Notes: generated by a model not told the origin, from the letters alone. A stretch of DNA of 64,000 nucleotides from an uncultured Lachnospiraceae bacterium (GCA_949948715.1 CATLGW010000004.1:1-64000); one strand, 5' to 3'; numbered from the stretch's first letter, positions 1 through 10,422 are shown. Numbers and translations: made by a program.

Positions 1-1
1 T

Positions 2-1330
2 AGCAGCCTAAGAAGTATAGATTTGAGCAGTTTTAATACCGGGAATGTGACAGACATGAGGGAGATGTTTTCTGGTTGCAGTAGCCTGAGTAACATAGAC
101 TTGAGCAGTTTTAATACCGGGAATGTGACAGACATGGGGAGTATGTTCGCTGGTTGCAGCAGCCTGAGTAACATAGACTTGAGCAGTTTTAATACCGGGA
201 ATGTGAAAGATATGGGGAGTATGTTTTCTAGCTGTAAAAGTCTGAGTAGTATAGATTTGAATAGTTTTAATACTGAGAATGTGGTAGATATGGGGGGGAT
301 GTTCTGGGGCTGTAGCGGCTTGATAAGTATAAATTTGAGCAGTTTTAGTACTGAGAATGTAGCAGATATGGAGAGTATGTTCGCTGGTTGCAGTAGCCTG
401 ATTAGTATAGATTTGAGCAGTTTTAACACCGGGAATGTGACAGATATGTGGAGAATGTTTTCTGGTTGTAGCAGCTTGAGTAATATAGACTTGAGCAGTT
501 TTTATACCGGGAATGTAACAAACATGACGTATATGTTTAGAGGGTGCAGCAAACTGAGCGGTATAGATTTGAGCAGTTTTAATACCAGAAATGTGACAGG
601 CATGGGGGAAATGTTTTCTGGTTGCAGTAGCCTGATTAGTATAGATTTGAGCAGTTTTAACACCGGGAATGTGACAGATATGTGGAGAATGTTTTCTGGT
701 TGTAGCAGCCTGAGTAATATAGATTTGAGTAGTTTTAATACTGGGAATGTGACAAACATGAATGAGATATTCTCTGGTTGTAGCAGCCTGAGTAATATAG
801 ATTTGAGTAGTTTTAATACTGGGAATGTGACAAACATGAATGAGATATTCTCTGGCTGTAGCAGCCTGATTAGTATAGATTTGAGCAGTTTTAATACCGA
901 GAATGTGACAGATATGGGGGGAATGTTTTCTGGTTGTAGCAGCCTGAGTAATATAGATTTGAGTAGTTTTAATACCGGGAATGTGCGTGAAATGTGGGCT
1001 ATGTTCTTTGGCTGTAGTAGCCTGAGTGATATAGACTTAAGCAGTTTTAATACCGGGAATGTGACAAATATGGGGTGGATGTTCTCTGGCTGTAGTCGCC
1101 TGAGTAATATAGATTTGAGCAGTTTTAATCTTGGGAATGTGGTGTATATGTATGGGATGTTCGAAGATTGTAGCAGCCTAAGAAGTATAGATTTATGCGG
1201 TTTTAATATTGAAAAAGTAAGAGATATGCGTTGGATGTTCTCTGGCTGCAGTAGCCTGAAAAGTGTAGATTTGAGTAGTTTTGATACTGGAAAAATGGCT
1301 GGCGAATGGGATTGGTTTGATGGTATATTT
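2..1330 (+). repeat. 78-bp coding tandem repeats (DUF285 units)
   Basis: 26-codon period visible through nucleotides ~2-1330; two adjacent units (around 730-890) are almost identical at DNA level. Confidence 0.85.
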
Positions 1331-2689
1331 GATGACTGCATAAATTTAACTTCCATACATACGCCCTGCCATGTGCTCCAGGCAGTCGCCCTTCCCTCCG
1401 TCCCCGGCTATGCCTGGTATCTTCCGGACGGCACCGAGGTGGCGCAGCTTCCGAAAAACCTAAGCGAGAGCGTCCTCCTCACCAGGCGCGCCAAGGAGGG
1501 GGCGCCGGTTATCACCACCACCACGGTGGACCTGAATATGGAGGACGTAATCCGGGTGAAATATGTGCCCTATTCCTACACCGTTCGAACCAACAACCAG
1601 GACAGTGAAAACCAGGTCACCTTCTACGTAGTGGAGGGGAGGCTGGCGGAGGGTCTGCAGATGTACCCCGCCACCGGTGAAATCTACGGCGTTCCCCTGG
1701 AGGCGGGGGAATTCAGGATAACCGTGCGGGCGGATTTCAGCAATCCCAATTATCTCCCCTCCTATGCGGAACTGACCCTGACCGTGCTGGAAAATACGGA
1801 TGAAAACATAGGAACGGCCACGGATCCCGGGTATGAGATCACCCAGCCCGTGTCCGACCTGGATCTGGGCAGCCTGGCGGGAAGCGGCAGCCATACGGTG
1901 GTCTCCAACGGCGAGTATGCGGAATTCGTGGATGTGTACCTGGACGGCAGGAGGCTGTCCAGGGAGACGGAGTACACCTCCGAGGCAGGGAGCACCCGGA
2001 TCACCATAACCGACCAGACCTTTATCGACGCGGGGGAGGGGAGCCACACCCTGGGCATCGAGTTCCGCGCTGAGGAGACGGGGGAGCTGAAGCGTGCGGC
2101 GCAAAATATTGCCGTCACCAGCACGGGAAGCTCCGGGGAAGGCAGCCAGAAACCAGACGACGGCTATCCGGGCAGCAAGCCGGGAAATAATAACGGAGGC
2201 TCAGGAAACGAGACGGAGGGCGGACCGGAGCATACTGGCGGCAGCGGCAATGACGGCGGCGCGGATCCGGGAGTCGGAGTCCAGGCTCAGCCGCCCCGGG
2301 AGGCAGGAGCCTCCACCATCATCTACACGGTTCTGCCCGGAGACAATCTGTGGAAAATCGCAGTGAAGTTTTATGGCTCCGGCGGCTACTGGAGAAAAAT
2401 ATACGAGGGCAACCGGGCTGTTATTACGGATCCCGCCAGAATCTATGCGGGACAGCGCCTCACAATTCTCCTGTCCGGGGAGAACGCAGGAGGCGCGGCC
2501 AAGGCCTCTGGGGCAGACGGGAGAAAAACGCTTTACCGGGTGGCTGCCGGAGACAGTCTATGGAAAATTTCACTGAAGGTCTACGGAAACGGTCGGTTCT
2601 GGGAGAGGCTTTACCGGGCGAACCAAGGCAAGATTTCCAATCCTAAACGGATCTATGCGGGACAGGAAATCTTGATTCCCGAAAGATAA
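2..2689 (+). CDS. BspA-like/DUF285-repeat surface protein with Ig-like module and two C-terminal LysM domains (5'-partial, continues upstream of window)
   Basis: ~17 repeats of a 26-aa unit (SSFNTGNVTDMxxMFSGCSSLSNIDL) typical of DUF285/BspA-type repeats; reading frame open from base 2; C-terminal YTVLPGDNLWKIAVKFYGSG... and YRVAAGDSLWKISLKVYG... LysM motifs; stop at 2689. Confidence 0.9.
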   Translation, partial: SSLRSIDLSSFNTGNVTDMREMFSGCSSLSNIDLSSFNTGNVTDMGSMFAGCSSLSNIDLSSFNTGNVKDMGSMFSSCKSLSSIDLNSFNTENVVDMGGMFWGCSGLISINLSSFSTENVADMESMFAGCSSLISIDLSSFNTGNVTDMWRMFSGCSSLSNIDLSSFYTGNVTNMTYMFRGCSKLSGIDLSSFNTRNVTGMGEMFSGCSSLISIDLSSFNTGNVTDMWRMFSGCSSLSNIDLSSFNTGNVTNMNEIFSGCSSLSNIDLSSFNTGNVTNMNEIFSGCSSLISIDLSSFNTENVTDMGGMFSGCSSLSNIDLSSFNTGNVREMWAMFFGCSSLSDIDLSSFNTGNVTNMGWMFSGCSRLSNIDLSSFNLGNVVYMYGMFEDCSSLRSIDLCGFNIEKVRDMRWMFSGCSSLKSVDLSSFDTGKMAGEWDWFDGIFDDCINLTSIHTPCHVLQAVALPSVPGYAWYLPDGTEVAQLPKNLSESVLLTRRAKEGAPVITTTTVDLNMEDVIRVKYVPYSYTVRTNNQDSENQVTFYVVEGRLAEGLQMYPATGEIYGVPLEAGEFRITVRADFSNPNYLPSYAELTLTVLENTDENIGTATDPGYEITQPVSDLDLGSLAGSGSHTVVSNGEYAEFVDVYLDGRRLSRETEYTSEAGSTRITITDQTFIDAGEGSHTLGIEFRAEETGELKRAAQNIAVTSTGSSGEGSQKPDDGYPGSKPGNNNGGSGNETEGGPEHTGGSGNDGGADPGVGVQAQPPREAGASTIIYTVLPGDNLWKIAVKFYGSGGYWRKIYEGNRAVITDPARIYAGQRLTILLSGENAGGAAKASGADGRKTLYRVAAGDSLWKISLKVYGNGRFWERLYRANQGKISNPKRIYAGQEILIPER

Positions 2690-2730
2690 CTTACCAGGTA
2701 CAAGCCTGAATAGAAGGAGGAGCTTAAATA

Positions 2731-5700
2731 ATGAAACTGATGAAAAAGTGTCTGGCGGTGTTCATGGCGGCATTGCTGATTATGCCCGGCCTGTCGGCAT
2801 CCGCGGGGGTCAGGGAGCCTGCGGACGCGCCGAAAATCAGAGAGGAAGCGGATACGGCACAGGCCATAGAGGCAGCAGACGCAGCGGAGAACAGGGGGGC
2901 CGTGGCCGCTGCGGATGCCGTGGTCCCGGCGGAGGACCAGAAGCCTACGGAAATGACGGAAACCGGGGAGGCGGCCTCGCCTGTGGCATCCGCGGAGACA
3001 GACCAGGTCCTGTTTAACACCGGGAACCATGTGTTTTGTATCGTTCCCGAGTCCGTTTCCATGAATGGAACGGGGGATGGCTTTTTTGAGGAGGACGGAA
3101 GCTATACCATCCATATTCCGGAAGACAATCCCTTCTTCCCCTATGAGGTGCAGTTTACCCATGGCGGGGAGGTTTTCAGCCGATGGTTTATGACCCCGGA
3201 CGACAGCGTGGAGGTGGGCGGGCATATCTTTTATGTGGACGCCTGGTTTGACGGCGTGTCGGTGACCCGGATGAACCTGTGCGTGGCGGGGGAGAAGGTG
3301 CCGCTATACCCGGAGAAGAAGCGGTTTGACAACTCTGGGGACGGGACCATGCCGATCTCCCTGCTGCCCCTTGAGGAGCGGAGACTCCATGCGGATTTAA
3401 CCGCTTACACACCTGCGGAGCTGACCCGGGTGGCCGTGGAGATCTTTGCGGGAACCCAGGCGAAGGAGGGGGATCAGGTGGTGTGGACCTATTCCGCCGG
3501 TGACGACTATACCGTAAATCTGCCGGGGGATCAGCTTGACCTGAGCAGCCACACCTATAACAGCTCCCGTACCACCTGGCAGATGATTGTGGGGGACGGC
3601 GACCAGCTTGCGGCCTCCAATATCCGCTGTATTGTGGATATGCAACTTACATCCTCCAAACGGTGGCTTTTGCCTATGGTTTATTCCCAGAACAGTGCCG
3701 GGAGGCGCAGTCCGGTGTCCGTGGTGGAGTTTGACAGCGTTCTGGACGCTTATTATGATTATAATAAGAATGACCGCGAAATGAGGATCCGTGTGCCGGA
3801 GGATGAGGTGGACGGGGAGGTTTACATAAGCCTGAAGATAAATAAAGAGATTTTTCCCGATACCGCATTTGATCATTTCAGGGTGTATGAGGGGCAGTTT
3901 GCCGATGCCGCGGAGGCGCTGGCAGGGAAGGATATCACCGCCCAAGTGTTCTGTGAAAACATGACGCAGAGAGATGCCGGTTACCGGATACCGCGCTCTA
4001 CTGACCGGTGGGTTACCCTGGTGACCTTTGACGCGGGAGGAAATGTGACAGGCTGCCTGCCCTTTCAGCTTTACTGGCAAACCGCCAGCAATTATGTGAG
4101 GGTATACGGTCTGTATGACAGGTCGGAGGGAGAAACAGGCGGGACTTCTGTTACGGACAAATATTCCAGGAGGACGGTGGACGGCGCTGTCACGGAAACC
4201 AGGACCCTGTACAAGGGGTATGCGGCAAACGGCATTTATCATTTAGTATTTAATTATTATGTAAACAATTCCTCCGTCTCTAACGCATTGGTTGCGGTGA
4301 CGGCGGCTTATGCGGGAACCTATTCCTCCATAGCCCAAGCGTCAGCGGCGGGGGCCGTAGATATTAAGGAAACCCTGTTTGGACAGGATTCCTCCGGCGG
4401 ATATGCCGCAGACTACAGCGGCGGCGTGGACTTTACCGTTTTTGTGGGGGAGGACGGCAGCCCGGAGCAGGAAATTTACCATTATAAAGTGATCACAAAA
4501 GAGGGGGAGACTCCGCCTCCGGCCCCCTCGGAGGTCCTTGGCAGCGGGACGTGGGTAAGCTTCTATGGCCTGAACGACAGAAACGGGAAGTGGATCAGCG
4601 CGTACCGGGTGGACAGCCGGGAGGACGATTACGGGGAATATACCTTCCTCACCTTCCTGGTGGGGGCGGATCAGGATGTGACGGACCTGGCGCCGGTATT
4701 TTACACGGAGGAAGGCTTAAATCTGCGTGTCTCCGGCAGCACCACGGCGGAGGTCAGCGGGGAGAGCTTTCACGACTTTTCCCAGAGACCGGTGCAGTAC
4801 ACCGCATATTCGGAGGACGGAGAGAACCAGCGCAACTATTGGCTCCAGGTGGTGAAAGCAACCGAGGGGGCCGGGCGGATTTACATCAACAGCCTGGCGG
4901 ACGCAAGCGCGGGCACACGGTGGGAGAACGGGGTGGCTTATTCCACCAGGGAGATGATGCTGGACGGCTACCATGGCTATAAGCATGATATCTTCATCGC
5001 GAATATGGGGACCCAGGCGCTGGAGGCCCTGTCCGTGGATCTGCAGTCGGACGCGGTGGAGCTGGACGACTATTGGACGCTGAGCGGGGATTATGATCTG
5101 GCGGGTTTTTCAGGCACATGGGAATCCTCCTCTTACGGGGAACTCTGGAATCTGGCAAAGATCCGCGTCAAGGCGAAGGACGGCATGGAGGCCGGGGCGG
5201 ACGTGGCCGGCACATTGACGGTCAAGGCGGGGGAGACCGTGCTGGCGGTGCTGACGCTGACGGGAACGGTGGGCGACCCCTGCATCACCACGGAGGAAAT
5301 ACCCCAGGCGGTTAAATATGTGCCTTACGGCGCCGCTATCCAGAACAACAACAAGTATAGCTGGAACAGGGTGACTTATAGCTGGATGGAAGGGGAACTG
5401 CCCCAGGGTATGACAGTCAGGCCCAACGGGGAGTTGTACGGCGTACCCATGGAAGCAGGGGAGTTTGCCTTCACGGTGCGCATGAACAACGGCAGTTCCT
5501 TCCGGGACAGCACAAAGACGTACACTCTGGTCGTGAAGGAAAACACGGATGAGAATGTGAACGCCGCCACGGACGCGGGCTATGAGCTCACCAAGCGGGT
5601 GCAGCCCGTGTACCTGGATTCCCTGTCGGGCGGGCAGATCCTGGTTTCCCAGGGAAACTACGGGGAGTTCCAGGATATCTATCTGGACGGCGTGAAGCTG

Positions 5701-6381
5701 GCGGAGGGGGAGGATTATATATCCGAATCCGGCAGCACCCGGATCACCATCCTGGAGCAGACTCTTGCGAACAATACCCCGGGAACCCATACCCTGGGGC
5801 TGGAATTCCGCACGGAGGATACGGAGACCCTAAACCGCGCGGCCCAGAACTATACCGTAGAGGCCGAGAGGCCGGGTGAGGATGACGGCGGAGACGGCTC
5901 CGGCAGCGGAAGCGGCGGCAGCCATGGCGGAGAGGACGGCGATGGCGGCGGTTCCGGAAGCGGGAGCGGCGGAAACGGCAAAAGCAATCTGGAAATTGCC
6001 CTTTCAAGCGGCATTGCGACGGCGGTTTCCTATACCGTGGAGGCAGGGGACACTCTCTGGAAGATTGCGAAGAAATATTATGGCTCCGGCATATACTGGC
6101 AGAAGATCTATGAGGACAATGCATCCGTAATAAGCGACCCCGACAGAATCTACGTGGGGCAGAAGCTCACGATTTATCTGGCGGGGGGAGCGGGAGCCGC
6201 CGCAGTGGCGGCAGGAGGAACCTCCTATACGGTGCAGCCCGGGGACACGCTCTGGAAAATCGCCCAGAAGGTCTACGGCTCCGGCTGGCGGTGGAGAAAG
6301 ATTTACCAGGCCAACGCGGATGTGATTGCCGATCCTTCCCGCATTTTTGTGGGACAGGTTTTGATTTTGCCGGAGGCGTGA
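2731..6381 (+). CDS. Secreted protein with signal peptide, putative Ig-like modules, Gly/Ser-rich linker and two C-terminal LysM domains
   Basis: N-term MKLMKKCLAVFMAALLIMPGLSASA signal peptide; C-term YTVEAGDTLWKIAKKYYGSG / YTVQPGDTLWKIAQKVYGSG; RBS ggagg upstream; C-terminal third homologous to the preceding protein. Confidence 0.85.
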   Translation: MKLMKKCLAVFMAALLIMPGLSASAGVREPADAPKIREEADTAQAIEAADAAENRGAVAAADAVVPAEDQKPTEMTETGEAASPVASAETDQVLFNTGNHVFCIVPESVSMNGTGDGFFEEDGSYTIHIPEDNPFFPYEVQFTHGGEVFSRWFMTPDDSVEVGGHIFYVDAWFDGVSVTRMNLCVAGEKVPLYPEKKRFDNSGDGTMPISLLPLEERRLHADLTAYTPAELTRVAVEIFAGTQAKEGDQVVWTYSAGDDYTVNLPGDQLDLSSHTYNSSRTTWQMIVGDGDQLAASNIRCIVDMQLTSSKRWLLPMVYSQNSAGRRSPVSVVEFDSVLDAYYDYNKNDREMRIRVPEDEVDGEVYISLKINKEIFPDTAFDHFRVYEGQFADAAEALAGKDITAQVFCENMTQRDAGYRIPRSTDRWVTLVTFDAGGNVTGCLPFQLYWQTASNYVRVYGLYDRSEGETGGTSVTDKYSRRTVDGAVTETRTLYKGYAANGIYHLVFNYYVNNSSVSNALVAVTAAYAGTYSSIAQASAAGAVDIKETLFGQDSSGGYAADYSGGVDFTVFVGEDGSPEQEIYHYKVITKEGETPPPAPSEVLGSGTWVSFYGLNDRNGKWISAYRVDSREDDYGEYTFLTFLVGADQDVTDLAPVFYTEEGLNLRVSGSTTAEVSGESFHDFSQRPVQYTAYSEDGENQRNYWLQVVKATEGAGRIYINSLADASAGTRWENGVAYSTREMMLDGYHGYKHDIFIANMGTQALEALSVDLQSDAVELDDYWTLSGDYDLAGFSGTWESSSYGELWNLAKIRVKAKDGMEAGADVAGTLTVKAGETVLAVLTLTGTVGDPCITTEEIPQAVKYVPYGAAIQNNNKYSWNRVTYSWMEGELPQGMTVRPNGELYGVPMEAGEFAFTVRMNNGSSFRDSTKTYTLVVKENTDENVNAATDAGYELTKRVQPVYLDSLSGGQILVSQGNYGEFQDIYLDGVKLAEGEDYISESGSTRITILEQTLANNTPGTHTLGLEFRTEDTETLNRAAQNYTVEAERPGEDDGGDGSGSGSGGSHGGEDGDGGGSGSGSGGNGKSNLEIALSSGIATAVSYTVEAGDTLWKIAKKYYGSGIYWQKIYEDNASVISDPDRIYVGQKLTIYLAGGAGAAAVAAGGTSYTVQPGDTLWKIAQKVYGSGWRWRKIYQANADVIADPSRIFVGQVLILPEA

Positions 6382-6466
6382 GATTGCGGAGTAAATATTT
6401 GGGGGCAAGGAATCAAAAGCGCAGTTGCATTAAGGGGTAGTAGGAAAAAGAAAGATATAGGTTAGG

Positions 6467-6498
6467 CTGTCCGCCCGGAATCAACGCCGGGCGGACAG
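6467..6498. other. 12-bp perfect inverted repeat (CTGTCCGCCCGG-8-CCGGGCGGACAG), no T tract
   Basis: Read directly; lies 11 nt upstream of the TTG start at 6510. Confidence 0.75.
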
Positions 6499-6509
6499 TC
6501 GGTTAAGGG

Positions 6510-8015
6510 TTGGAAGGTTTGAAAGTGAAAAAGAGCGATCACTCGTTTTTCTATCTATTGTGCGGCTTAAATTTTTTGATTGTTGGCTGGCTGTTTTCAG
6601 CCGGAATTTCCGGGAATGATCTTTGGTGGCATATTAAGGCGGGGGAATGGATTGCGGAACATGGACGGATTCCTGCGGAGGACGCGTTTTCCTGGGTAAG
6701 CGCCACCCGCAGTCTTGCGTGGACGCCCCATGAATGGCTTTCGGAGCTGATTTTTTATCTTCTGCACCAGGCGTTTGGGGAATATGGAATCTTTATTTTC
6801 GTTATTTTCATATCGCTTTTGTTTAATTTTGGTATGCTTGCGCTGCGGCGTGAGGAGATTGAGAAAAATAACCTATTTTGGGGGGTGTTTTTTGTATATC
6901 TGTTCTTCCTTACAAAGCTTTTTCAATGCGGCAGACCCCAAATTTTTGCCTGTTGTATTTTGTTTGTGGAGCTGGTTCTGCTTTACCGCTTTATGGAGAA
7001 GCCGGAGAGCAGAGGCATATTCTGGCTTCCGATTATTTCTGTCCTTTGGAGCAATACCCACGGAGGATCTGCCAATCTGGGCTATCTGTTGATTTTGCCA
7101 GTGCTGGCGGGCGGTGGCTTACATTTTTCCCTTGGGAGGCTGGAGACCTGGAAGATGCCGGCAAAGTCACTTGTTCGCCTGGGTGCTGTGTTTACACTGA
7201 CGGTATTGGGAGTGTTTGTCAATCCGGTGGGAAGGGAAATTTTTCTGTATCCTTATGAGCAGATGCAAGATGGTGTTATGCTCAAGTATATTTCCGAGTG
7301 GCAGCCGCCGGATGTTAAAGACCCGGCACAGCTTCTGCTCCTGTTTGTGCCAGTATTTCTGCCTTTATCCACATTGATGCTTTCCCCTAAGAAAATACGT
7401 CTGGCGGATTTTTTGTTTATGCTGGTTTTTACCTATCTCTTTTTCAGAAGTGTGCGGTTTTGCTTCCTTTACATGGTGGCGGCTCCCTTTTGGTGTTCGC
7501 GTTATGTGGAAGGGGAAGGGTTTTGCAAGAAACGGCAGATTGGGACACGGAGTGCGGGGATTGCCAGGATGGTCTGCCAGTGCCTGACTGTCGTCGTATA
7601 CATCGGTTTTGCCTCGGGCGTTTTTGTTCTGTTTCAGAAGGGGGGAGAGGGCGGAGTGATTTCGCATATACTACCGGACGAAGTGCTGGAGGTGATAAAA
7701 AAAGAGGAACCGGATCGGCTGTTCAATGATTACGATTATGGCGGTGAATTGATATTTGCGGAGATCCCGGTATTTTATGACGGCAGAGCCGATCTTTATT
7801 CGGCAGCAGGGATTTTTGCGGAGGGAAATACCCTGTTGTTCCTGAGACAAATAGAGGGCAGAGGCTTTGACCTGGAGGAGTTAATGCAAAAATACCAGTT
7901 TGACGGTATAGTGATCAGGGTTGACAGACCTCTTAATGTGTATTTGAGCAGTCATCCGGAGCGGTTTGAGAGAATCTTGGAACAAGGCGGCGCTGTTTAT
8001 TACAGAGTGAGGTGA
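6510..8015 (+). CDS. Polytopic membrane protein, uncharacterised (glycosyltransferase/DolP-mannose-transferase-like topology)
   Basis: 501 aa, many hydrophobic segments, motif GNDLWWHIKAGEWIAEHGRIPAEDAFSW; start may be TTG 6510 or GTG 6525. Confidence 0.65.
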   Translation: MEGLKVKKSDHSFFYLLCGLNFLIVGWLFSAGISGNDLWWHIKAGEWIAEHGRIPAEDAFSWVSATRSLAWTPHEWLSELIFYLLHQAFGEYGIFIFVIFISLLFNFGMLALRREEIEKNNLFWGVFFVYLFFLTKLFQCGRPQIFACCILFVELVLLYRFMEKPESRGIFWLPIISVLWSNTHGGSANLGYLLILPVLAGGGLHFSLGRLETWKMPAKSLVRLGAVFTLTVLGVFVNPVGREIFLYPYEQMQDGVMLKYISEWQPPDVKDPAQLLLLFVPVFLPLSTLMLSPKKIRLADFLFMLVFTYLFFRSVRFCFLYMVAAPFWCSRYVEGEGFCKKRQIGTRSAGIARMVCQCLTVVVYIGFASGVFVLFQKGGEGGVISHILPDEVLEVIKKEEPDRLFNDYDYGGELIFAEIPVFYDGRADLYSAAGIFAEGNTLLFLRQIEGRGFDLEELMQKYQFDGIVIRVDRPLNVYLSSHPERFERILEQGGAVYYRVR

Positions 8016-8181
8016 AAGTCAGCATAGGCGTAGCTGACGACAAGCTTTATCCGATTCCAAAGATTTAGGATGTCCGCATCAGATATTCAGAAATTTGTAG
8101 CAAAAGCATTGACTTTTCGACGGTTCGGACATAAACTTGACCCATACAGAGTGTTGAAAGGCGGTTTATGGGAGGAGTGCG

Positions 8182-9765
8182 ATGGGAGCATATTTTAATC
8201 CCGGAAACAGGGGATTTCAGGAAATTCTGCAGTCGGAATATGTGGATAAAACCGGCTTGATTGCATTGGTCAACGAGACTGTGGGAACCATGCAGAAGCT
8301 GTCTTGCATCAGCAGACCGAGGCGTTTTGGTAAATCTTATGCCGCAAAGATGCTGTGTGCGTACTATGACTGCTCCTGCGATTCCCGCAGACTCTTTGAC
8401 GGTATGGAGATTGCACGGACGGAAGGGTATTTGGATTACCTGAATCAGTACCATGTTATCAGTATAGATGTTGCGGGATTTGTTTCTGCCGCTAAAAAGC
8501 AGTGCAAGGCAATGGAAAGTATGCCGGGATTGATTGAAAAGAGGATACTTGAGGAACTGGTCTTGCTGTATCCGGAATTCGGAACGGAAAATTACCTTAC
8601 GGATTGTCTGGTCAGATGTGTGGAGAAGACGGGCAGACAGTTTATCTTTATTATTGACGAGTGGGATGCGCCAATCCGTGAGGCAAAGGAGGATGCCGAT
8701 GCACAGACGGCTTATCTTAATCTTTTGCGGGAATGGTTTAAGAATAATAATTTTACGCCGCAGGTTGTGGCCGCAGCCTATATGACCGGGATCCTTCCGA
8801 TTAAAAAGGACGGCTCACAGTCGGCGGTATCGGATTTTATGGAGTACCCGATACTGGAACCGGACGGATTTGCTTCGTTTACCGGTTTCACGGAAGGAGA
8901 GGTAAGAAGACTATGTGAAGAACATCTGATGTCCTTTGAGGATGCGAGGAGATGGTATGACGGTTATGACTTCCCTGACGCGGGGGCGATTTATAATCCC
9001 TATTCCGTTATGTCGGCAGTCAGAAAGGGAAAGTTTCGTTCTTATTGGCAGAAGACTTCCGCGGCAGAGTCGCTGATGACTTACGTCAACATGGATTTTG
9101 AAGGATTGCAGGAAATTATTGCGCGGCTGATAGCCGGTGAAGAGGTGGAGGTTAAAACAGACGGATTTGAGAATGATTTTGAGACCTTCAAGAGCAAGGA
9201 TGACGTGCTGACGTTGTTGATCCATCTGGGTTATCTTACTTATCGTGAGGAACATGAGACAGCGCGCATTCCCAATGAGGAGGTGAGGATTCAATTTGAG
9301 AAGATTCTTGAGGGAACGGGGGTAAGCCGGAGGTGGACGGAGTTGATAGGCAGTTCCAGGAAGTTGCTGGAGGATACGATCGCAGGCAATTCGGAGGCGG
9401 TGGCCGGGGCAGTGGATAGGATACGCGGCACACAGTATGCGCCTACTTTCTACAATGATGAGCAGGCGTTGCGGTATGTGGTTAAGTTCGCGTATATTGC
9501 CGCGGTGGATCAGTATATAAAGATTGAAGAGCTGCCGTCCGGAAAAGGGATTGCGGATGTGGTGTATCTGCCGAAGAGGAGATCGGCGCTTCCAGCATTG
9601 CTTATTGAGCTGAAATGGGATAAGTCGTCCGGCGGGGCTGTACGTCAGATTAAAGAAAACGACTACCCCGCGGTGCTTAAGGATTACGGGGGAGAGATTG
9701 TGCTGGTTGGAATCAATTATAATGCGAAGACCAAAGAACACACCTGCGAGATAGAGAGGATTTAG
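8182..9765 (+). CDS. AAA-ATPase-like / PD-(D/E)XK nuclease family protein (PF09820/DUF1703 type)
   Basis: YVDKTGLIALVNE...SRPRRFGKSYAAKML N-terminus and C-terminal IADVVYLPKRRSALPALLIELKWDKSSGGAVRQIKENDY typical of the family. Confidence 0.85.
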   Translation: MGAYFNPGNRGFQEILQSEYVDKTGLIALVNETVGTMQKLSCISRPRRFGKSYAAKMLCAYYDCSCDSRRLFDGMEIARTEGYLDYLNQYHVISIDVAGFVSAAKKQCKAMESMPGLIEKRILEELVLLYPEFGTENYLTDCLVRCVEKTGRQFIFIIDEWDAPIREAKEDADAQTAYLNLLREWFKNNNFTPQVVAAAYMTGILPIKKDGSQSAVSDFMEYPILEPDGFASFTGFTEGEVRRLCEEHLMSFEDARRWYDGYDFPDAGAIYNPYSVMSAVRKGKFRSYWQKTSAAESLMTYVNMDFEGLQEIIARLIAGEEVEVKTDGFENDFETFKSKDDVLTLLIHLGYLTYREEHETARIPNEEVRIQFEKILEGTGVSRRWTELIGSSRKLLEDTIAGNSEAVAGAVDRIRGTQYAPTFYNDEQALRYVVKFAYIAAVDQYIKIEELPSGKGIADVVYLPKRRSALPALLIELKWDKSSGGAVRQIKENDYPAVLKDYGGEIVLVGINYNAKTKEHTCEIERI

Positions 9766-9786
9766 TTCTTTGGCCTTTCCAACCGC

Positions 9787-10422
9787 TCACAGGGTTTCGG
9801 GAGGGAAGACTTCCTGTGACCGGCGGATCTCCACATATTTCTCAAACTTTTCTCCCGGAACCATGATGCGGTAGATATCCCTCAGGTTTTGTTCGCATTC
9901 CTCCCGGTCCGCGTTTCCCCCGAGAGCCAGAAGCCAGATGGCATAATGCACGCCGTAGACGGAGCTCCTGATTTCGGTTTTCAGGACTCCGTTTTTCTCA
10001 TAGAAGGCATCCCGCTTCTGTCTCTCCCGAGCTTCCGCCTCATTTTGGGCGAAGTCTATGTCCTCCGTCTCGATGAGAATCCCCCTGCAGTTCGGCAGAC
10101 GGGCGCTCAGCGCCCGGAGAAAGGCGCTGCCCGCGCCCCGGGAGCGGTATTCTTCCAGGATTGCCAAATAATCCAGGAGAATCATGCCGCCTCCCGGCTG
10201 GGCGGCAAAAAAAGCGTACCCTGCCAAGGGGGGCAGAGAGCGGGGGGAAACCGGGGAGTCTGATCCAGCATAGAGGGCGTAGGCACGGTATGCGTCCCCC
10301 TCCCACATACGGGCGATGCTCTTTAGCGGCTTGATTTCCCCTGCCGGAAAATGGCGGTGAAGATATTCCGAATAAATCTCTGCCGTCTGTTTGTAAGTTA
10401 GAGGCCGTACAAAATAGTCCAA
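9787..10422 (-). CDS. GNAT-family N-acetyltransferase
   Basis: LLDYLAILEEYRSRGAGSAFLRAL acetyl-CoA-binding-like motif. Confidence 0.7.
   Translation of the reverse strand: MDYFVRPLTYKQTAEIYSEYLHRHFPAGEIKPLKSIARMWEGDAYRAYALYAGSDSPVSPRSLPPLAGYAFFAAQPGGGMILLDYLAILEEYRSRGAGSAFLRALSARLPNCRGILIETEDIDFAQNEAEARERQKRDAFYEKNGVLKTEIRSSVYGVHYAIWLLALGGNADREECEQNLRDIYRIMVPGEKFEKYVEIRRSQEVFPPETL

Noticed and set aside
2-1330. Regular repeats that could suggest a CRISPR array
   Set aside because: Repeats are contiguous 78-bp coding units in one open frame, with no unique spacers.
502-1356. 284-aa minus-strand ORF with internal repeats
   Set aside because: Antisense shadow of the DUF285 78-bp repeats; periodicity mirrors the coding strand and it has no RBS or recognisable domain.
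8182-9765. AAA-ATPase/DUF1703 protein as a novel defence gene
   Set aside because: Common multi-copy family in gut Firmicutes/Bacteroidetes; single gene with no associated cassette here.
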